A stretch of DNA of 52,622 bases from JAGVPT01 sp035505655 (GCA_035505655.1 DATJQP010000036.1:1-52622), one strand, 5' to 3'. Positions 24,301-33,704 are shown, numbered from the stretch's first letter. Notes: generated by a model not told the origin, from the letters alone. Program-made: numbers and translations.

Positions 24301-26082
24301 TCACGATCCAAGCATCTGCCACCCGCGCCGGCTCATTCCGCGGTAAATGACTCCTCCGAAGGCCAATCCAACCAAAAGAAGGCAGGAGCCGATGACCGAA
24401 TGCCCAAGGATGATCTTTCCGGTCCCAAAGAGGAACGAATAGATCATCAACACCCCGCATGCCCAGTTCATGAGGTTGAAGAGACCGTCCTTCTGGGGGA
24501 CGACGTCGGACGCTTCTGCGGCGATCGGCCGCCACAGGGCGGGGTTTGGCCGCACTCGACGGTAGAAAGAAAGAAGAAGCTCGCGCGGTTCCGGCTTCGT
24601 CAGCCAGGTCACCGCAAGCCAGACCGCGGTCGTCGCCGTGACGGTCGTGAGGAGGAGCAGTGCAAACTCCTTCGGCTGATCCTCTGAAAGACCGAAGCCG
24701 AGTTGCAGGATCATCGAGACGACGAACGCGGCGATCATCGCCGAAATCTCGCTCCAGGCATTCACCCTCCACCAAAACCACCTCAGGATATAAACAAGAC
24801 CGGTCCCTGCTCCGATGGCCATGAGGAACCGCCAGGCGTTGCCGATCGAGTCCATGTAGAAGGTGACGACGGCGGAGAGGATCATGAGCGCCATCGTGAT
24901 CAATTGCGAGACGACGACGTAGTGTCGCTCCTCCTTTGTCCGCACCATGAATCGCCGGTAGACATCGTTGACGAGATAGCTCGCTCCCCAGTTCAGCTGG
25001 GTGCCGATCGTCGACATGTATGCGGCCGCGAAGGCCGCGAGCATCAGGCCGCGGAGGTAGACCGGAAGGTCGGAGATGAGGATTCTGATGTAGCCCGATT
25101 CCGGGTCGGCCTGGAATGCCGGATCGTTCTGGTACCTCACGACGGCAACCAGGGCGACGAGAATCCATGGCCAGGGACGGAGGGCATAGTGGGCGATGTT
25201 GAACCAAAGGGTGGCGAGAAGAGAATGCTTCTCGTCCTTCGCCGAAAAGATCCGCTGTGCGACGTATCCGCCTCCTCCCGGTTCCGCCCCCGGATACCAG
25301 GAGGCCCACCAGTTGACCGCAATAAAGACGAAGAAGGTAATCATCGGCATCCATGCCGAGTTGAGGTCGGGGACGAACGAGAGGACAGATCCCTGAGCTC
25401 CGCGCCCCTCATCGATCGTCTTAAGCTGCGAGACGAGAGTCCCCATTCCCCCGGTCGCCGAAACGGCGAAGACTGCAAGGAGGATCACCATCCCCATCTT
25501 CAGGACGAACTGGAAGAGGTCGGTCCAGAGGACTCCCCACAGCCCGGAGAGAGTCGAGATCGACGCCGTGATGAACATGATGAGAAGTGCGAACCCGAGC
25601 GCCTCGACCTTGGAGATTCCGAGCACCAGCATCATGATCTTCACGATGGCGAGGTTCACCCACCCCATGATGATGAGGTTCACCGCAAGTCCAAGGTAGA
25701 CCGCCCTGAACCACCGGAGGAATGTCGCCGGCTTCCCGGAATACCGGATCTCGGCGAACTCAACGTCCGTGAGGACTCCGGCCCGCCGCCAGAGCCTGGC
25801 GAAGAAGAAGACGGTGAGCATGCCGCTGAAAGCCATGCTCCACCAGATCCAGTTGCCTGCGATACCGTTTTTCGCGACAAGCCCGGTGACGACGAGGGGA
25901 GTGTCGGCGGCGAAGGTGGTCGCGACCATTGAAGTGCCGGCGAGCCACCAGGCGACATTCCGCCCGGAGATGAAGAAATCGCTGACGCTCTTCGTCGCCC
26001 GTTTCCGGAGGTAGAGAGCGGTGCCGAGGTTCAGGAGGAAATAGAGTGCGATGACGCCGAAATCAACGAGGGTCAGTTGCAT
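24301..26082 (-). CDS. Sodium:solute symporter (SSS family)
   Basis: 593 residues with about 14 transmembrane helices. SSS hallmarks: SDFFISGRNVAWWLAGTSMVATTFAADTP in helices 1-2, the EFAEIRYSG segment, ITASISTLSGLWGVLWTDLFQF in helix 6, and AAYMSTIGTQLNWGASYLVNDVYRRF. The last motif (STIGTQLNWGAS with NDVYRRF) is the common Na+-site region of the family. It takes up an unknown solute with sodium. GGAG lies 6 bases before the ATG. It is upstream of no obvious catabolic partner; the STAS gene precedes it. Confidence 0.92.
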   Translation of the reverse strand: MQLTLVDFGVIALYFLLNLGTALYLRKRATKSVSDFFISGRNVAWWLAGTSMVATTFAADTPLVVTGLVAKNGIAGNWIWWSMAFSGMLTVFFFARLWRRAGVLTDVEFAEIRYSGKPATFLRWFRAVYLGLAVNLIIMGWVNLAIVKIMMLVLGISKVEALGFALLIMFITASISTLSGLWGVLWTDLFQFVLKMGMVILLAVFAVSATGGMGTLVSQLKTIDEGRGAQGSVLSFVPDLNSAWMPMITFFVFIAVNWWASWYPGAEPGGGGYVAQRIFSAKDEKHSLLATLWFNIAHYALRPWPWILVALVAVVRYQNDPAFQADPESGYIRILISDLPVYLRGLMLAAFAAAYMSTIGTQLNWGASYLVNDVYRRFMVRTKEERHYVVVSQLITMALMILSAVVTFYMDSIGNAWRFLMAIGAGTGLVYILRWFWWRVNAWSEISAMIAAFVVSMILQLGFGLSEDQPKEFALLLLTTVTATTAVWLAVTWLTKPEPRELLLSFYRRVRPNPALWRPIAAEASDVVPQKDGLFNLMNWACGVLMIYSFLFGTGKIILGHSVIGSCLLLVGLAFGGVIYRGMSRRGWQMLGS

Positions 26083-26196
26083 GCGAAACTCCGGGGGTGT
26101 ATGGCGTAGAGGGAAGGAAGCGTGAGTGGGGGAATTGTCCCGCCCCCTTCGCGGAGGTCGGGGGACGGGATGATCCGGGATTGTGCGGAGAGCGAA

Positions 26197-26529
26197 TCAG
26201 TCTTTCGTCACCTTGGCGAGCGAGTCCGAGATCTGGAAAACTCTGTCCAGCTGAGAAATCTTGAGAAGGGCCATGACTTTTTTGTGGACCCCGATCAGGA
26301 TGACCTTTCCGCCGTGTCCGCGCATCTGACGTTCCGCGATGAGGAGCGCGCTCAACCCGCTGCTGTCGCAGAACTCGACATCCGTCATGTCGACGACAAG
26401 AGCCTTCAACGTCGGACGACACAGAAGGATGAACTCGCCTTTGAGGTCCGGGGAGACGGAGACGTCAAGCTTCCGTTCCCGGATCTTGATGATCGTATGC
26501 TGCGTATTCTTCGTAATCTCAAACTTCAT
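26197..26529 (-). CDS. STAS-domain anti-anti-sigma factor-like protein
   Basis: 110 residues forming one STAS domain. The conserved DMTDVEFCDSSGLSALLIAERQMRGHGG segment holds the DSSG serine that partner anti-sigma kinases phosphorylate in SpoIIAA/RsbV proteins; HKKVMALLKISQLDRVFQISDS is the usual C-terminal part. GGAGGT lies 3 bases before the ATG. No RsbW-like kinase gene is next to it, so its partner is elsewhere. It follows the GT9-like gene by 18 bases and may share its transcript. Confidence 0.92.
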   Translation of the reverse strand: MKFEITKNTQHTIIKIRERKLDVSVSPDLKGEFILLCRPTLKALVVDMTDVEFCDSSGLSALLIAERQMRGHGGKVILIGVHKKVMALLKISQLDRVFQISDSLAKVTKD

Positions 26530-26547
26530 TCTACCTCCGACGCTCCG

Positions 26548-27135
26548 TCAGAACATTGCCATCGTACGCAACAATTGCTCAAAACTACGCTGAGGGCTCA
26601 TCTGCTGTGACGTTTTCAGCTGGAAATTGTAGAACTTGTCGCCGTTTTCCTTTGCGAAGCCGACCCTGAGCCCGGCGTTGACGCTCCGGCAGAGATATGC
26701 CGCCGGAAGGACCATCGGGATGTTGAGGTCGAGGACGACGTCGAACTTCTGCCGGCTTAGCCGCTGGACAGCTTTGCGCTTTGGAAGGAAGAAGAGTCCG
26801 ATGTTTTCTTTCGTCATCGGAAAGACGTCGCACTGTGCCAAGGAACTCGAAAGGTCGCGGAACGAATCGTAGATGACGATCGTCATCTTGTTCCCGCGGA
26901 ACTTGTTCTGAAGCGATGTCAACAACGGGATAGCCAGGGCTCGATGCTCGGTGTCCTCAGGCACGATGACGAGGGCAGTCCTTGCGTTGGAATATATTTT
27001 TGTAAATTCTGTCTGCGGATACGAGTGCTTGCGAAAATGGAAACCGGCGAGTGCGAGCCCGATCCGCAAGCGCGTTGCTTCGAGCATGCGTCTGAATTGT
27101 TTTTCTTGGCTGACGAAAGGTGCAAAAGGTTTCAC
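26548..27135 (-). CDS. Protein resembling half of a GT9 (heptosyltransferase-type) glycosyltransferase
   Basis: 195 residues starting with GTG. The central part ARTALVIVPEDTEHRALAIP, then MTIVIYDSFRDLSSSLAQCDVF and KFDVVLDLNIPMVLPAAYLC, follows the N-terminal Rossmann pattern of ADP-heptose:LPS heptosyltransferases (opening strand, then a conserved D-x-V-x-D-L strand). The C-terminal donor-binding domain is missing, so it is half the usual length. It could be a divergent member with a new role or a truncated gene, but the reading frame is open and followed closely by the STAS gene. ATG at 27087 is an alternative start. Function uncertain. Confidence 0.55.
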   Translation of the reverse strand: MKPFAPFVSQEKQFRRMLEATRLRIGLALAGFHFRKHSYPQTEFTKIYSNARTALVIVPEDTEHRALAIPLLTSLQNKFRGNKMTIVIYDSFRDLSSSLAQCDVFPMTKENIGLFFLPKRKAVQRLSRQKFDVVLDLNIPMVLPAAYLCRSVNAGLRVGFAKENGDKFYNFQLKTSQQMSPQRSFEQLLRTMAMF

Positions 27136-27453
27136 TTAAAAGCAAGCATCGCTCGGCGGGGATAGTGTCCCAAGTTGGACGACTCATGAATGGCCCCCGC
27201 CATCCTTCGGGTCGATCAGGATGGCAGCCCGCCTTTTTGTACGCAACCAAACCAAAGCCCATTTTTTGTATTGTCTAAAAATTGTACTGTCGTCCTGAGC
27301 GAACGACGGGTCGGCACGCGCGCAGAGTGAGTCGAATGATGGCGGGCTGTCTTTTTTGAATCAGGCAAATTCGGACACCACTTCCGCGGCCGTTGTCCTC
27401 GATGCCCCGTCGTTCCCGCCAATCCGTATCGCGACGCGTGCTCTCATCATCCG
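27136..27453. other. Intergenic region carrying repeat-like sequence
   Basis: 318 bases with no convincing gene. It holds the 45-bp repeat at 27292-27336. The flanks contain loosely inverted segments, GGCAGCCCGCC near 27224 and GGCGGGCTGTC near 27342, about 120 bases apart, each followed by T-rich sequence. This could be a small non-autonomous element or a pair of terminators. Confidence 0.45.
27292..27336. repeat. 45-bp dispersed intergenic repeat, copy 1
   Basis: Starts GTCCTGAGCGAACGACGGGT and ends GAGTGAGTCGAA. Matches 38048-38092 at 38 of 45 positions; six of seven differences are C/T or G/A transitions. Both copies are intergenic and in the same orientation. It resembles the CCTGAGCGAA...GTCGAAGGA-type repeats scattered in many bacterial genomes. 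Confidence 0.75.
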
Positions 27454-28593
27454 TCAGCGTTCGATCACGGCTGCCGCAAGCTCCCGCCGGAGATAGGCGT
27501 TGAGGTTTTCCTGCTTCACCCCGAGGACGGCTTCGACAGCGGCATAGAAGTCTTTGTCGTCGCCCCCGAAGGAGAAAAGCGCCCGCAGCGACGTCTCGCC
27601 TCCCTTCTCCAGGGCCAGCCGGCAAATCAATCCTCCAAAAACATACTTGGGGTCGGTCTCGGCATCGAAGTGCCCGAAATTCAGGACGTCGTTGAGGTCC
27701 AGCTCGGGATGATCGTCGAGATACTTTTTTATTCTCTTCATGTGCCACATGATGTCGTGCCCCCTCGATCCGCCGACCAACGCCGCATACCCTTCGTGAA
27801 AATAGTAGTGAGCGTTTGGGAAGAGGGGTTTGACGATAAGATGGACGAACTCGTGAGGATACCATTCATCCTGTCCGGCTCCGAAGACGATATGGTTCGC
27901 GACGTCGGCCAGACCTCCCGTGCCGCGATTGTAGGACTCGCCGACATAAAAGTCGAATCCCCTCATGGTCATGATGTCGGAGAGATCGTCGGCGAGATAG
28001 AACTCGATCGGGAAAGGCCGGACGTGCCAGCGGAGTGCGAGCGAGTCGACAAAAGCGTTCATCCGTTCCGCGAGCGGCCGGTTGAACGCGTGGTCCGGCG
28101 GGAAGACGAAGGTGATCTTTCCGACGATCTCCCGGTGCCACGAGCGGGTGCTGTACGGAAGAACATTGCAGAGCCGCCACTCCCCCTTTTCCTTCTTCGC
28201 CATGACCCGGGTGATGCAGAACGGACGGGCATACCCGGAGTCCATCACCGAAGCGAGGAGCGTACGAATAATGTAGCCGCTGTCGGCCTTGAAGACGCTC
28301 ATCACGGTCGGCTTGTTGTAGCGGAGAAAATAATAGAGGCTCGGACTAAAGTAGACGGTGTTGAGGAAATCGTGTTTCGGATACCGTTCTTTCTCGGCCG
28401 TCAGCCAAAAGGGATCGCCGGTGGAGCTGTCTGGGTTTGAAGCGAGATAGTCTCCCCAGAGCCGGACGACGGAAGCAATGTCGGCATCGGTGGTGTCGAC
28501 CGCGAGTCCAAGCGAGAGCTTTGTTCCGGTGCCTTGAGCCTGGAGAAAGGCCGAAAAGAAGATGAAGAGAGCGAGGAACGAGGTGGTTTTCAT
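27454..28593 (-). CDS. Secreted gluzincin-like zinc metallopeptidase
   Basis: 379 residues with a signal peptide (MKTTSFLALFIFFSAFLQAQ). A zinc-protease motif HEFVH (247-251) is followed by a downstream Glu in FHEGYAAL (267), the HExxH...E arrangement of gluzincins with a short spacer, as in MA-clan 'peptidase MA-like' proteins. The rest is not recognised. GGAGG lies 5 bases before the ATG. It is predicted to act in the periplasm or outside the cell; substrate unknown. It resembles the protein at 51304-52125 only in this motif and plan. Confidence 0.75.
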   Translation of the reverse strand: MKTTSFLALFIFFSAFLQAQGTGTKLSLGLAVDTTDADIASVVRLWGDYLASNPDSSTGDPFWLTAEKERYPKHDFLNTVYFSPSLYYFLRYNKPTVMSVFKADSGYIIRTLLASVMDSGYARPFCITRVMAKKEKGEWRLCNVLPYSTRSWHREIVGKITFVFPPDHAFNRPLAERMNAFVDSLALRWHVRPFPIEFYLADDLSDIMTMRGFDFYVGESYNRGTGGLADVANHIVFGAGQDEWYPHEFVHLIVKPLFPNAHYYFHEGYAALVGGSRGHDIMWHMKRIKKYLDDHPELDLNDVLNFGHFDAETDPKYVFGGLICRLALEKGGETSLRALFSFGGDDKDFYAAVEAVLGVKQENLNAYLRRELAAAVIER

Positions 28594-28681
28594 GCGGCCT
28601 CCAGTGAGTTGAAGGTTGTAGTCCGGAGGATATGAGAGAGGGTCTTATGCTTTACCCCCAGCGTCGATCGATTGCCCTGTG

Positions 28682-29629
28682 CTACGGCTGTTCTGCCCCG
28701 AAGAGGTCCCCCGCGAGGTACTTCAGCCCCGTATCGACTGCAACGGTGACGACGGTGTGCCCGGGCCCTAATTCCCTTGCGATCTCGCACGCGCCAAGGA
28801 CGTTCATTCCGGTCGACGTTCCCGCAAAGATCCCCTCTTCCCGCGCAAGGCGCCATGCCATCGCACGCGAGTTCGCTTCGTCGATTCCGCGGGCTTCATC
28901 ATAGAGCGATTTCTCGAGAAGGGGAGGGAAAAATCCGATTCCAATCCCCTCGACGTGATGCGTTCCGCTCCTTCCTTTCGAAATGACGGGGCTTGAGGCC
29001 GGTTCCAGCGCGATGACGCGCGTTGAACGGCGAGCCTGACGCAGAACTCTGGAGACTCCCATGAGCATATGAGCCGTTCCAACCGATGAGCAGAAGGCGT
29101 CGATTGGCGCGGCAATCTGGTCCGGAAGCTCTCTGCCGATCGGTTCGTAGCCGGCCGCCCCGTCTCGATTGTGGAGCTGGTTGGTGAAGTAACTTGGGCG
29201 CGACCGGGCGATTTCGCCGGCCCGTTCCATCATCTTCGGTATGAGGTCGGGGGTCACCTCTCCTCCATCGCTCGGAACGACGGTGAGCTCGGCCCCGAAA
29301 GCTTTCATCGTATCGAGCTTTTCTTTGGCGAACGCATCGGAAGAGACGACGCTGAAGGTGTACCCTTTCACGGCGCAGACGAACGCAAGAGAGGAACCGG
29401 TGCTCCCGCCGGTATACTCCACTACCGTCATCCCCGGCCGCAGATCCCCCCGTTTCTCAGCCTTCTCGATCATCGCCAATGCCATCCGGTCTTTGTAGGA
29501 ACCTGTCGGATTGTAATACTCGAGCTTGACGAAGATGTCGGCGGAGTCGGGGGGTGCTACCTTTCTCAACTGCACGACAGGGGTATTGCCGATTGCGTCG
29601 AGGATGGAATGGACTGCCTTCGGTGCCAT
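28682..29629 (-). CDS. PLP-dependent cysteine synthase family protein
   Basis: 315 residues of fold-type II PLP enzyme. The PLP lysine lies in YYNPTGSYKDRMA, as in O-acetylserine sulfhydrylase/cystathionine beta-synthase (NPTGS-KDR). The substrate-binding asparagine loop, usually TSGNTG, reads TGGSTGSSLAF, placing it in a distinct subgroup whose substrate may not be O-acetylserine. The phosphate-binding GTSTGMN loop is near the C-terminus. It could make cysteine or act on a related amino acid; the precise reaction cannot be set from sequence. Cytoplasmic. Confidence 0.88.
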   Translation of the reverse strand: MAPKAVHSILDAIGNTPVVQLRKVAPPDSADIFVKLEYYNPTGSYKDRMALAMIEKAEKRGDLRPGMTVVEYTGGSTGSSLAFVCAVKGYTFSVVSSDAFAKEKLDTMKAFGAELTVVPSDGGEVTPDLIPKMMERAGEIARSRPSYFTNQLHNRDGAAGYEPIGRELPDQIAAPIDAFCSSVGTAHMLMGVSRVLRQARRSTRVIALEPASSPVISKGRSGTHHVEGIGIGFFPPLLEKSLYDEARGIDEANSRAMAWRLAREEGIFAGTSTGMNVLGACEIARELGPGHTVVTVAVDTGLKYLAGDLFGAEQP

Positions 29630-29731
29630 AGTCTCAATGTCACGTGTGAGGATGATGGTCCAGGGAGATTCTTCTCATCAGAAGTTTCTGCATCGGATGA
29701 GAATTTCCGCATGACGCTTCGGGCCTGATTC

Positions 29732-30991
29732 TCATACTTCCAGCCTTCTTCCCTTTGTTTCCGGGAAGACCCAGATCCATGCGCCCGTAAGAAGCGCAAA
29801 GAGGGCCGCCAGAGAGATCCCTCCGCCGAGACCGTACTGCTCGGCGATAACAGCGATGATCACCGGCGTAAAAAACTGTATGCCACGGGCAAGGTTGAAG
29901 GCCGACCCCATCGCCGTATTCCTGATCGTCGTCGGAAAGAGCTCGGCGAAAAGGGGACCATACCCGCTGAACATCCCGGTGCCGAATCCGACGAGAAACA
30001 TAAAGGCGAGCGCGAGGGAAGGATAGACAACGACGCTTTCCCACAGAAGCGTAATCATGATTAGCCCGAACGCCATGAGACACGAATAGACCGAGTACGC
30101 CGGTCTTCTCCCGAACCTGTCGGCAAAGATCCCGAAACTGAGGTACCCGAGGACGCCACCGGCCTGGGTCACCAGCATCCACGCCGCAGATTTGGCCAGC
30201 GTGAATTGCCGCTGTTGGTGGAGGTACCCGGGGAGCCAGCTGTAGGTGAACCAGTAGGCCGACATGTCGAAGGTGGCAAGGATGAGCGATTTGATGAAGA
30301 GGGATCGGTGCTCAGAGGAAAAGAGGAGCATGAATGTACTGCGTTTCTCCTTTTCCGTGATTCCGGAAGCAACGCCTTCCGCCGCCAATCTTCTCCGCTC
30401 CAACCAGACGTCCGATTCCGGGAGTTTCTTGCCGATGAAGACGACGAGAAGAGCGGGGAGGACCGAGATGAAGAAAGCCGCCCGCCAACCGATCTCGGGA
30501 GCGACGAACCCGCCGACCAACGAGGCGAGGACGATCCCGAACGGCGCTCCAGTCTGCATGACCGCCCCGAACCGCCCTCTCACCTTTGCAGGGAACGACT
30601 CGCTCACATAGGTCTGACCGGTCGCCCACTCGCCTCCAACACCCAACCCTGTGATGATTCGAAAGAAGAGGAGGACCGAAAGCGAAGGAGCAAAGCCGCA
30701 GAAGAATGTCCCCAGGCTGTACGCGAGGATCGTCCACTGAAGGATGCTCTTCCGCCCAAACCGGTCCGAGAGGATTCCGAAGATCACTCCGCCGATCGCC
30801 GTCGCCGCGAGCGACGCACCGAGGACGAACGAGAGCCCGACGTTCGAAAGATGCAGCTCCTGTCCGATCGGGATCAGAAGGAATGAAAAGAGGATGAGGT
30901 CGTAGAAATCGAAAACCCATCCGGCCCAGCTGAAAAAGAGGATGCTGTAGTGGACCTTTGTGGGCTTATCGTATTCATTGAGGAGCGGCAT
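29732..30991 (-). CDS. MFS transporter (metabolite:H+ symporter type)
   Basis: 419 residues with 12 predicted helices. The MFS signature appears twice: GILSDRFGRKSILQ after helix 2 and GIFADRFGRRPAYSV after helix 8. FDFYDLILFSFLL in helix 1 and LGVGGEWATGQTYVSE in helix 4 are typical of the sialate/aromatic-acid/sugar-acid:proton symporter subgroup. GGAGGAG lies 5 bases before ATG 30991. Its start lies about 20 bases past the end of the epimerase gene, so the two are likely co-transcribed. Substrate unknown. Confidence 0.9.
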   Translation of the reverse strand: MPLLNEYDKPTKVHYSILFFSWAGWVFDFYDLILFSFLLIPIGQELHLSNVGLSFVLGASLAATAIGGVIFGILSDRFGRKSILQWTILAYSLGTFFCGFAPSLSVLLFFRIITGLGVGGEWATGQTYVSESFPAKVRGRFGAVMQTGAPFGIVLASLVGGFVAPEIGWRAAFFISVLPALLVVFIGKKLPESDVWLERRRLAAEGVASGITEKEKRSTFMLLFSSEHRSLFIKSLILATFDMSAYWFTYSWLPGYLHQQRQFTLAKSAAWMLVTQAGGVLGYLSFGIFADRFGRRPAYSVYSCLMAFGLIMITLLWESVVVYPSLALAFMFLVGFGTGMFSGYGPLFAELFPTTIRNTAMGSAFNLARGIQFFTPVIIAVIAEQYGLGGGISLAALFALLTGAWIWVFPETKGRRLEV

Positions 30992-31011
30992 GGGTTCTCC
31001 TCCATAAAGTC

Positions 31012-31935
31012 TCAATTTGGATTCGCGGAATCAACGAGCGCGTTCCGCAGGCCTGTCCGAAAATCGGGAAATTTCGGGATGAACCCCAACTCCTCCCGAA
31101 TGCGCCGGCTTGAGAGCACCTTCGGGGTTGTCAACAGGCGAAGGACGTTCGGAGAGATTGCCGCCGACCTGCCGGCGATCCTGGCTGCCCATTCGACCGA
31201 AGCGGCATAGCACATCGCGACTGGACGGGGGAGATAAAGAGGGCCCCGTGTTCCGAGCAGTCTCGCGATCTCTTCGATGAAGTCTTTCCATGTCGCGGGA
31301 GACTCGTCTCCTGTATTATAAATATTGATCCCCGGTTTCGCATGTTCGCAGGCCAGAAGGAGCGCCTCGGCCACGTCGTCGACGTGAACGAAGCTGATCT
31401 TTACCTTCCCGTCGCCGGCCCAGGGGCAGAAGCCGTCCTTCAGTCTTTCCGAGAGCTCGCTGATGAGTCGACCACCCGCACCGTAGACTTCACCGACACG
31501 AAGAACGATCGTCTCGGGAAGGGAGGCGGACCGGAAGAGCTCCTCGGTTTCCAGCTTGGCACCTCCATATGGAATAACCGGCGAGCAAGGGTAATCCTCA
31601 GTTGCTTCGCCTTCTATGTTCCCGTAGACTTCGGCGGCGCTCGCGAAGACCCATCTCTTCACTCCTTTTTTCCTTCCCCACTCGATGAGATTGCTGCTGA
31701 TCCGCAGGTCTCCTTCGGCAAATTCTCTTCGTCCTCCTCCAACATAGTTTCCCGCAAGGTGAATAACGGCGTCCGGCCTATCGAGATTGGGCAGAGGCTG
31801 CCGGAGATCGGCGACGACGGTAGCCTCCGCGCAGGCTCTCCGCGCGATTGCCGTCACGTTCCATCCACGCTCATGCGCTTTGCGGACGACCGAGCGGCCG
31901 ATGAATCCGCCGGCTCCGGTGATGAGTATATGCAT
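31012..31935 (-). CDS. NAD-dependent epimerase/dehydratase family protein
   Basis: 307 residues of extended short-chain dehydrogenase type. The NAD motif MHILITGAGGFIGRSVVRKA is intact, ASAAEVYGN and the catalytic YGGAKLETE (Tyr-x3-Lys) follow, and the later FVHVDDVAEALLLA is typical of nucleotide-sugar epimerases. Substrate is not determined; UDP-sugar modification is likely. A GAGGAA ribosome site lies 9 bases upstream. Confidence 0.9.
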   Translation of the reverse strand: MHILITGAGGFIGRSVVRKAHERGWNVTAIARRACAEATVVADLRQPLPNLDRPDAVIHLAGNYVGGGRREFAEGDLRISSNLIEWGRKKGVKRWVFASAAEVYGNIEGEATEDYPCSPVIPYGGAKLETEELFRSASLPETIVLRVGEVYGAGGRLISELSERLKDGFCPWAGDGKVKISFVHVDDVAEALLLACEHAKPGINIYNTGDESPATWKDFIEEIARLLGTRGPLYLPRPVAMCYAASVEWAARIAGRSAAISPNVLRLLTTPKVLSSRRIREELGFIPKFPDFRTGLRNALVDSANPN

Positions 31936-32246
31936 GACGTCAGATTCCTCTTTGTTGAAGTCGGTTTCGATTTAGCATGATCAACGGAAATATCAGATTT
32001 GACTGCCTCGAAGGGTGACTGGAGGAACAACAATATTGAGAAAGGTGATGACCGAACGATTGAACGGATCGGTCAGCACTTGTACGATCTTCCTGCTATA
32101 ATGCGTTCATGAGGATCCCCGTGAGGCGTCTGAATGAAGGATTCGTCATCTCCGGGTTGTGTCTCTTCATTCTCCCGGGAAATCTTCGGCGTCAGAAAGC
32201 GTGGTGATGATACTTTAGAAGCAGGATGTCCGGGATGAGTGTCCGG
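31936..32246. other. Intergenic region with no recognised feature
   Basis: 311 bases with no convincing open frame, RNA gene or strong repeat. It may contain the promoter of the epimerase-MFS pair. Confidence 0.5.
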
Positions 32247-32630
32247 CTACATCACTCCAAGCTTCTTCGAGAGAGCAAATCCCTTGGCTGTGATTTTCTC
32301 AAGATCCTCGAAAAGTACCTCGTCAGGTTCCTTGAAATTGAAGCAGGATTTCCCCTGCATCCGCCTTTTGAGCCGCTTCGAGAGTTCTTTCTGGAGAACC
32401 GGGGAGATATAGATGGGCATGAAGTGAAAGCTCACGTACGATTTCGAGCTTTTCACCCAAGCCACGGGGAACGACTTCTTGAACTTCGGACTGTACGGGA
32501 TCGTCAGGCAGTAGTAATCGTCCCTGTCCGCAGAGACGACAAGCGGCGGCGCGTACCCGGCAAGGATGCCGCGGAGTCTCGAAAAAATCCCGGCGAATAC
32601 CGATGCATGGTTTTTCGAGCTCTCTTTCAT
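32247..32630 (-). CDS. Conserved hypothetical protein (DUF1801-like)
   Basis: 127 residues. The pattern KSYVSFHFMPIYISPVL, then RLKRRMQGKSCFNFKEPDEV and KITAKGFALSKKLG, recurs in small cytoplasmic proteins of Bacteroidota related to the DUF1801 group. The 'RMQGKSCFNF' segment is the most conserved part. No signal peptide or membrane helix, no catalytic motif. No clear ribosome site before the ATG. Function unknown. Confidence 0.65.
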   Translation of the reverse strand: MKESSKNHASVFAGIFSRLRGILAGYAPPLVVSADRDDYYCLTIPYSPKFKKSFPVAWVKSSKSYVSFHFMPIYISPVLQKELSKRLKRRMQGKSCFNFKEPDEVLFEDLEKITAKGFALSKKLGVM

Positions 32631-32669
32631 ATGATAGTCGATTTGATTCCGGGTCGATCGAGGCGTAGT

Positions 32670-33704
32670 CTAATGAACGAATTCCTTCAGATGCCACTTC
32701 CCGTCTTTCTGTTTGGCGAAGACGGCCACCGTCGCCAGGGTGTTCTCCCCCTGCCGCACTGTAACGTAGGTTGGGATCGGATCGCCGGGGCCCTCATTTT
32801 GCCAAACCCCGGAGTCGGTGCAGGTGAAGACGAGAGTCACTTTGGTGTTGAGTTCATCTCCTTCGGTCATGCTCTCCGCCACTGTGACACTTTTCAGGTT
32901 GACCTCTTTACTCTTCGCGAAAATTGACTCTTCCCTGATCAGTCGGCGGACTTCCCCGGCCGGAAGCGAGAGGTGCTTTGCCGTTCCTTCGGAGGGGCTG
33001 CTCTGAGTTCCGAGGTTCACGGCAAGGACCACTTTGCCGAATGCATCGACAACCGCTTCCACTTCCCCTTTTTGGATGATCAACGTGTCGCGGCTCGCTT
33101 CGACAATCGTTGCGCGCGGGGTGCCCGAAGAGGCGGAAGCAGGGAGCTGGAATCCTTCGTAACTTCCCCCTCCTCCTCCGGCCCGCGCAAGCTTCTGACG
33201 GTACTCGAAGCCCGCGGAGGCGAGGTCGCTCAACTCTTTTGCTGTCGGTGATCCGCCTGAGAGCATTGCCGCCCCGGGTTGATGCAAAAGGCTCAGCGTA
33301 GCCCTGGAGCGCTCGTCGGTGCACGTACTCGTTTCGACACACATTCCGGTCGCGTGTTCGCCCTTCACCCTCCACGTCAGGCGGAAACTGACGACGCACT
33401 TCTTGTCCCTGAATTTTGCACTCCCGCTGAAGGCGCCCTTTGACCAGCGGCCGACGACGGTTCCTTTCACCGGAACGACGAATTCCGAGTTGAGGAGTAT
33501 CGCCTCCCCTGTCACTTTTCCACGTGTCTCATTCAGGTTAAAAAGGAGCGAGTCGGTGTGGGTCTTGAAGAGGAGCTTCCCCTTCCAGATTCCGTCGACC
33601 GCCCCCTCAGCGGAAGGTTTCTCTTCTCCGTGAAGGCTGAAGCGCCCAAAGAGAAGAAGCACGAGGGCAAGGACAAGGATCGGGAGGGGGGTTCTTTTAG
33701 TCAT
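32670..33704 (-). CDS. Secreted protein of unknown function
   Basis: 344 residues from ATG 33704, chosen because it gives a clean signal peptide (TKRTPLPILVLALVLLLFGR). The mature part begins with a beta-rich domain (GIWKGKLLFKTHTDSLLFNL, GAFSGSAKFRDKKCVVSFRLTW) like small lipocalin-style or 'extracellular substrate' folds, then a glycine/serine-rich linker (RAGGGGGSYEGFQ) and a C-terminal domain with TLVFTCTDSGVWQNEG. I do not recognise the family. It is probably periplasmic or surface-exposed. Confidence 0.65.
   Translation of the reverse strand: MTKRTPLPILVLALVLLLFGRFSLHGEEKPSAEGAVDGIWKGKLLFKTHTDSLLFNLNETRGKVTGEAILLNSEFVVPVKGTVVGRWSKGAFSGSAKFRDKKCVVSFRLTWRVKGEHATGMCVETSTCTDERSRATLSLLHQPGAAMLSGGSPTAKELSDLASAGFEYRQKLARAGGGGGSYEGFQLPASASSGTPRATIVEASRDTLIIQKGEVEAVVDAFGKVVLAVNLGTQSSPSEGTAKHLSLPAGEVRRLIREESIFAKSKEVNLKSVTVAESMTEGDELNTKVTLVFTCTDSGVWQNEGPGDPIPTYVTVRQGENTLATVAVFAKQKDGKWHLKEFVH

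Noticed and set aside
24703..25932. Long plus-strand frame opposite the solute symporter
   Set aside because: Very polar, low-complexity Asp/Glu/Arg/His-rich translation, typical of the antisense of a membrane protein gene.
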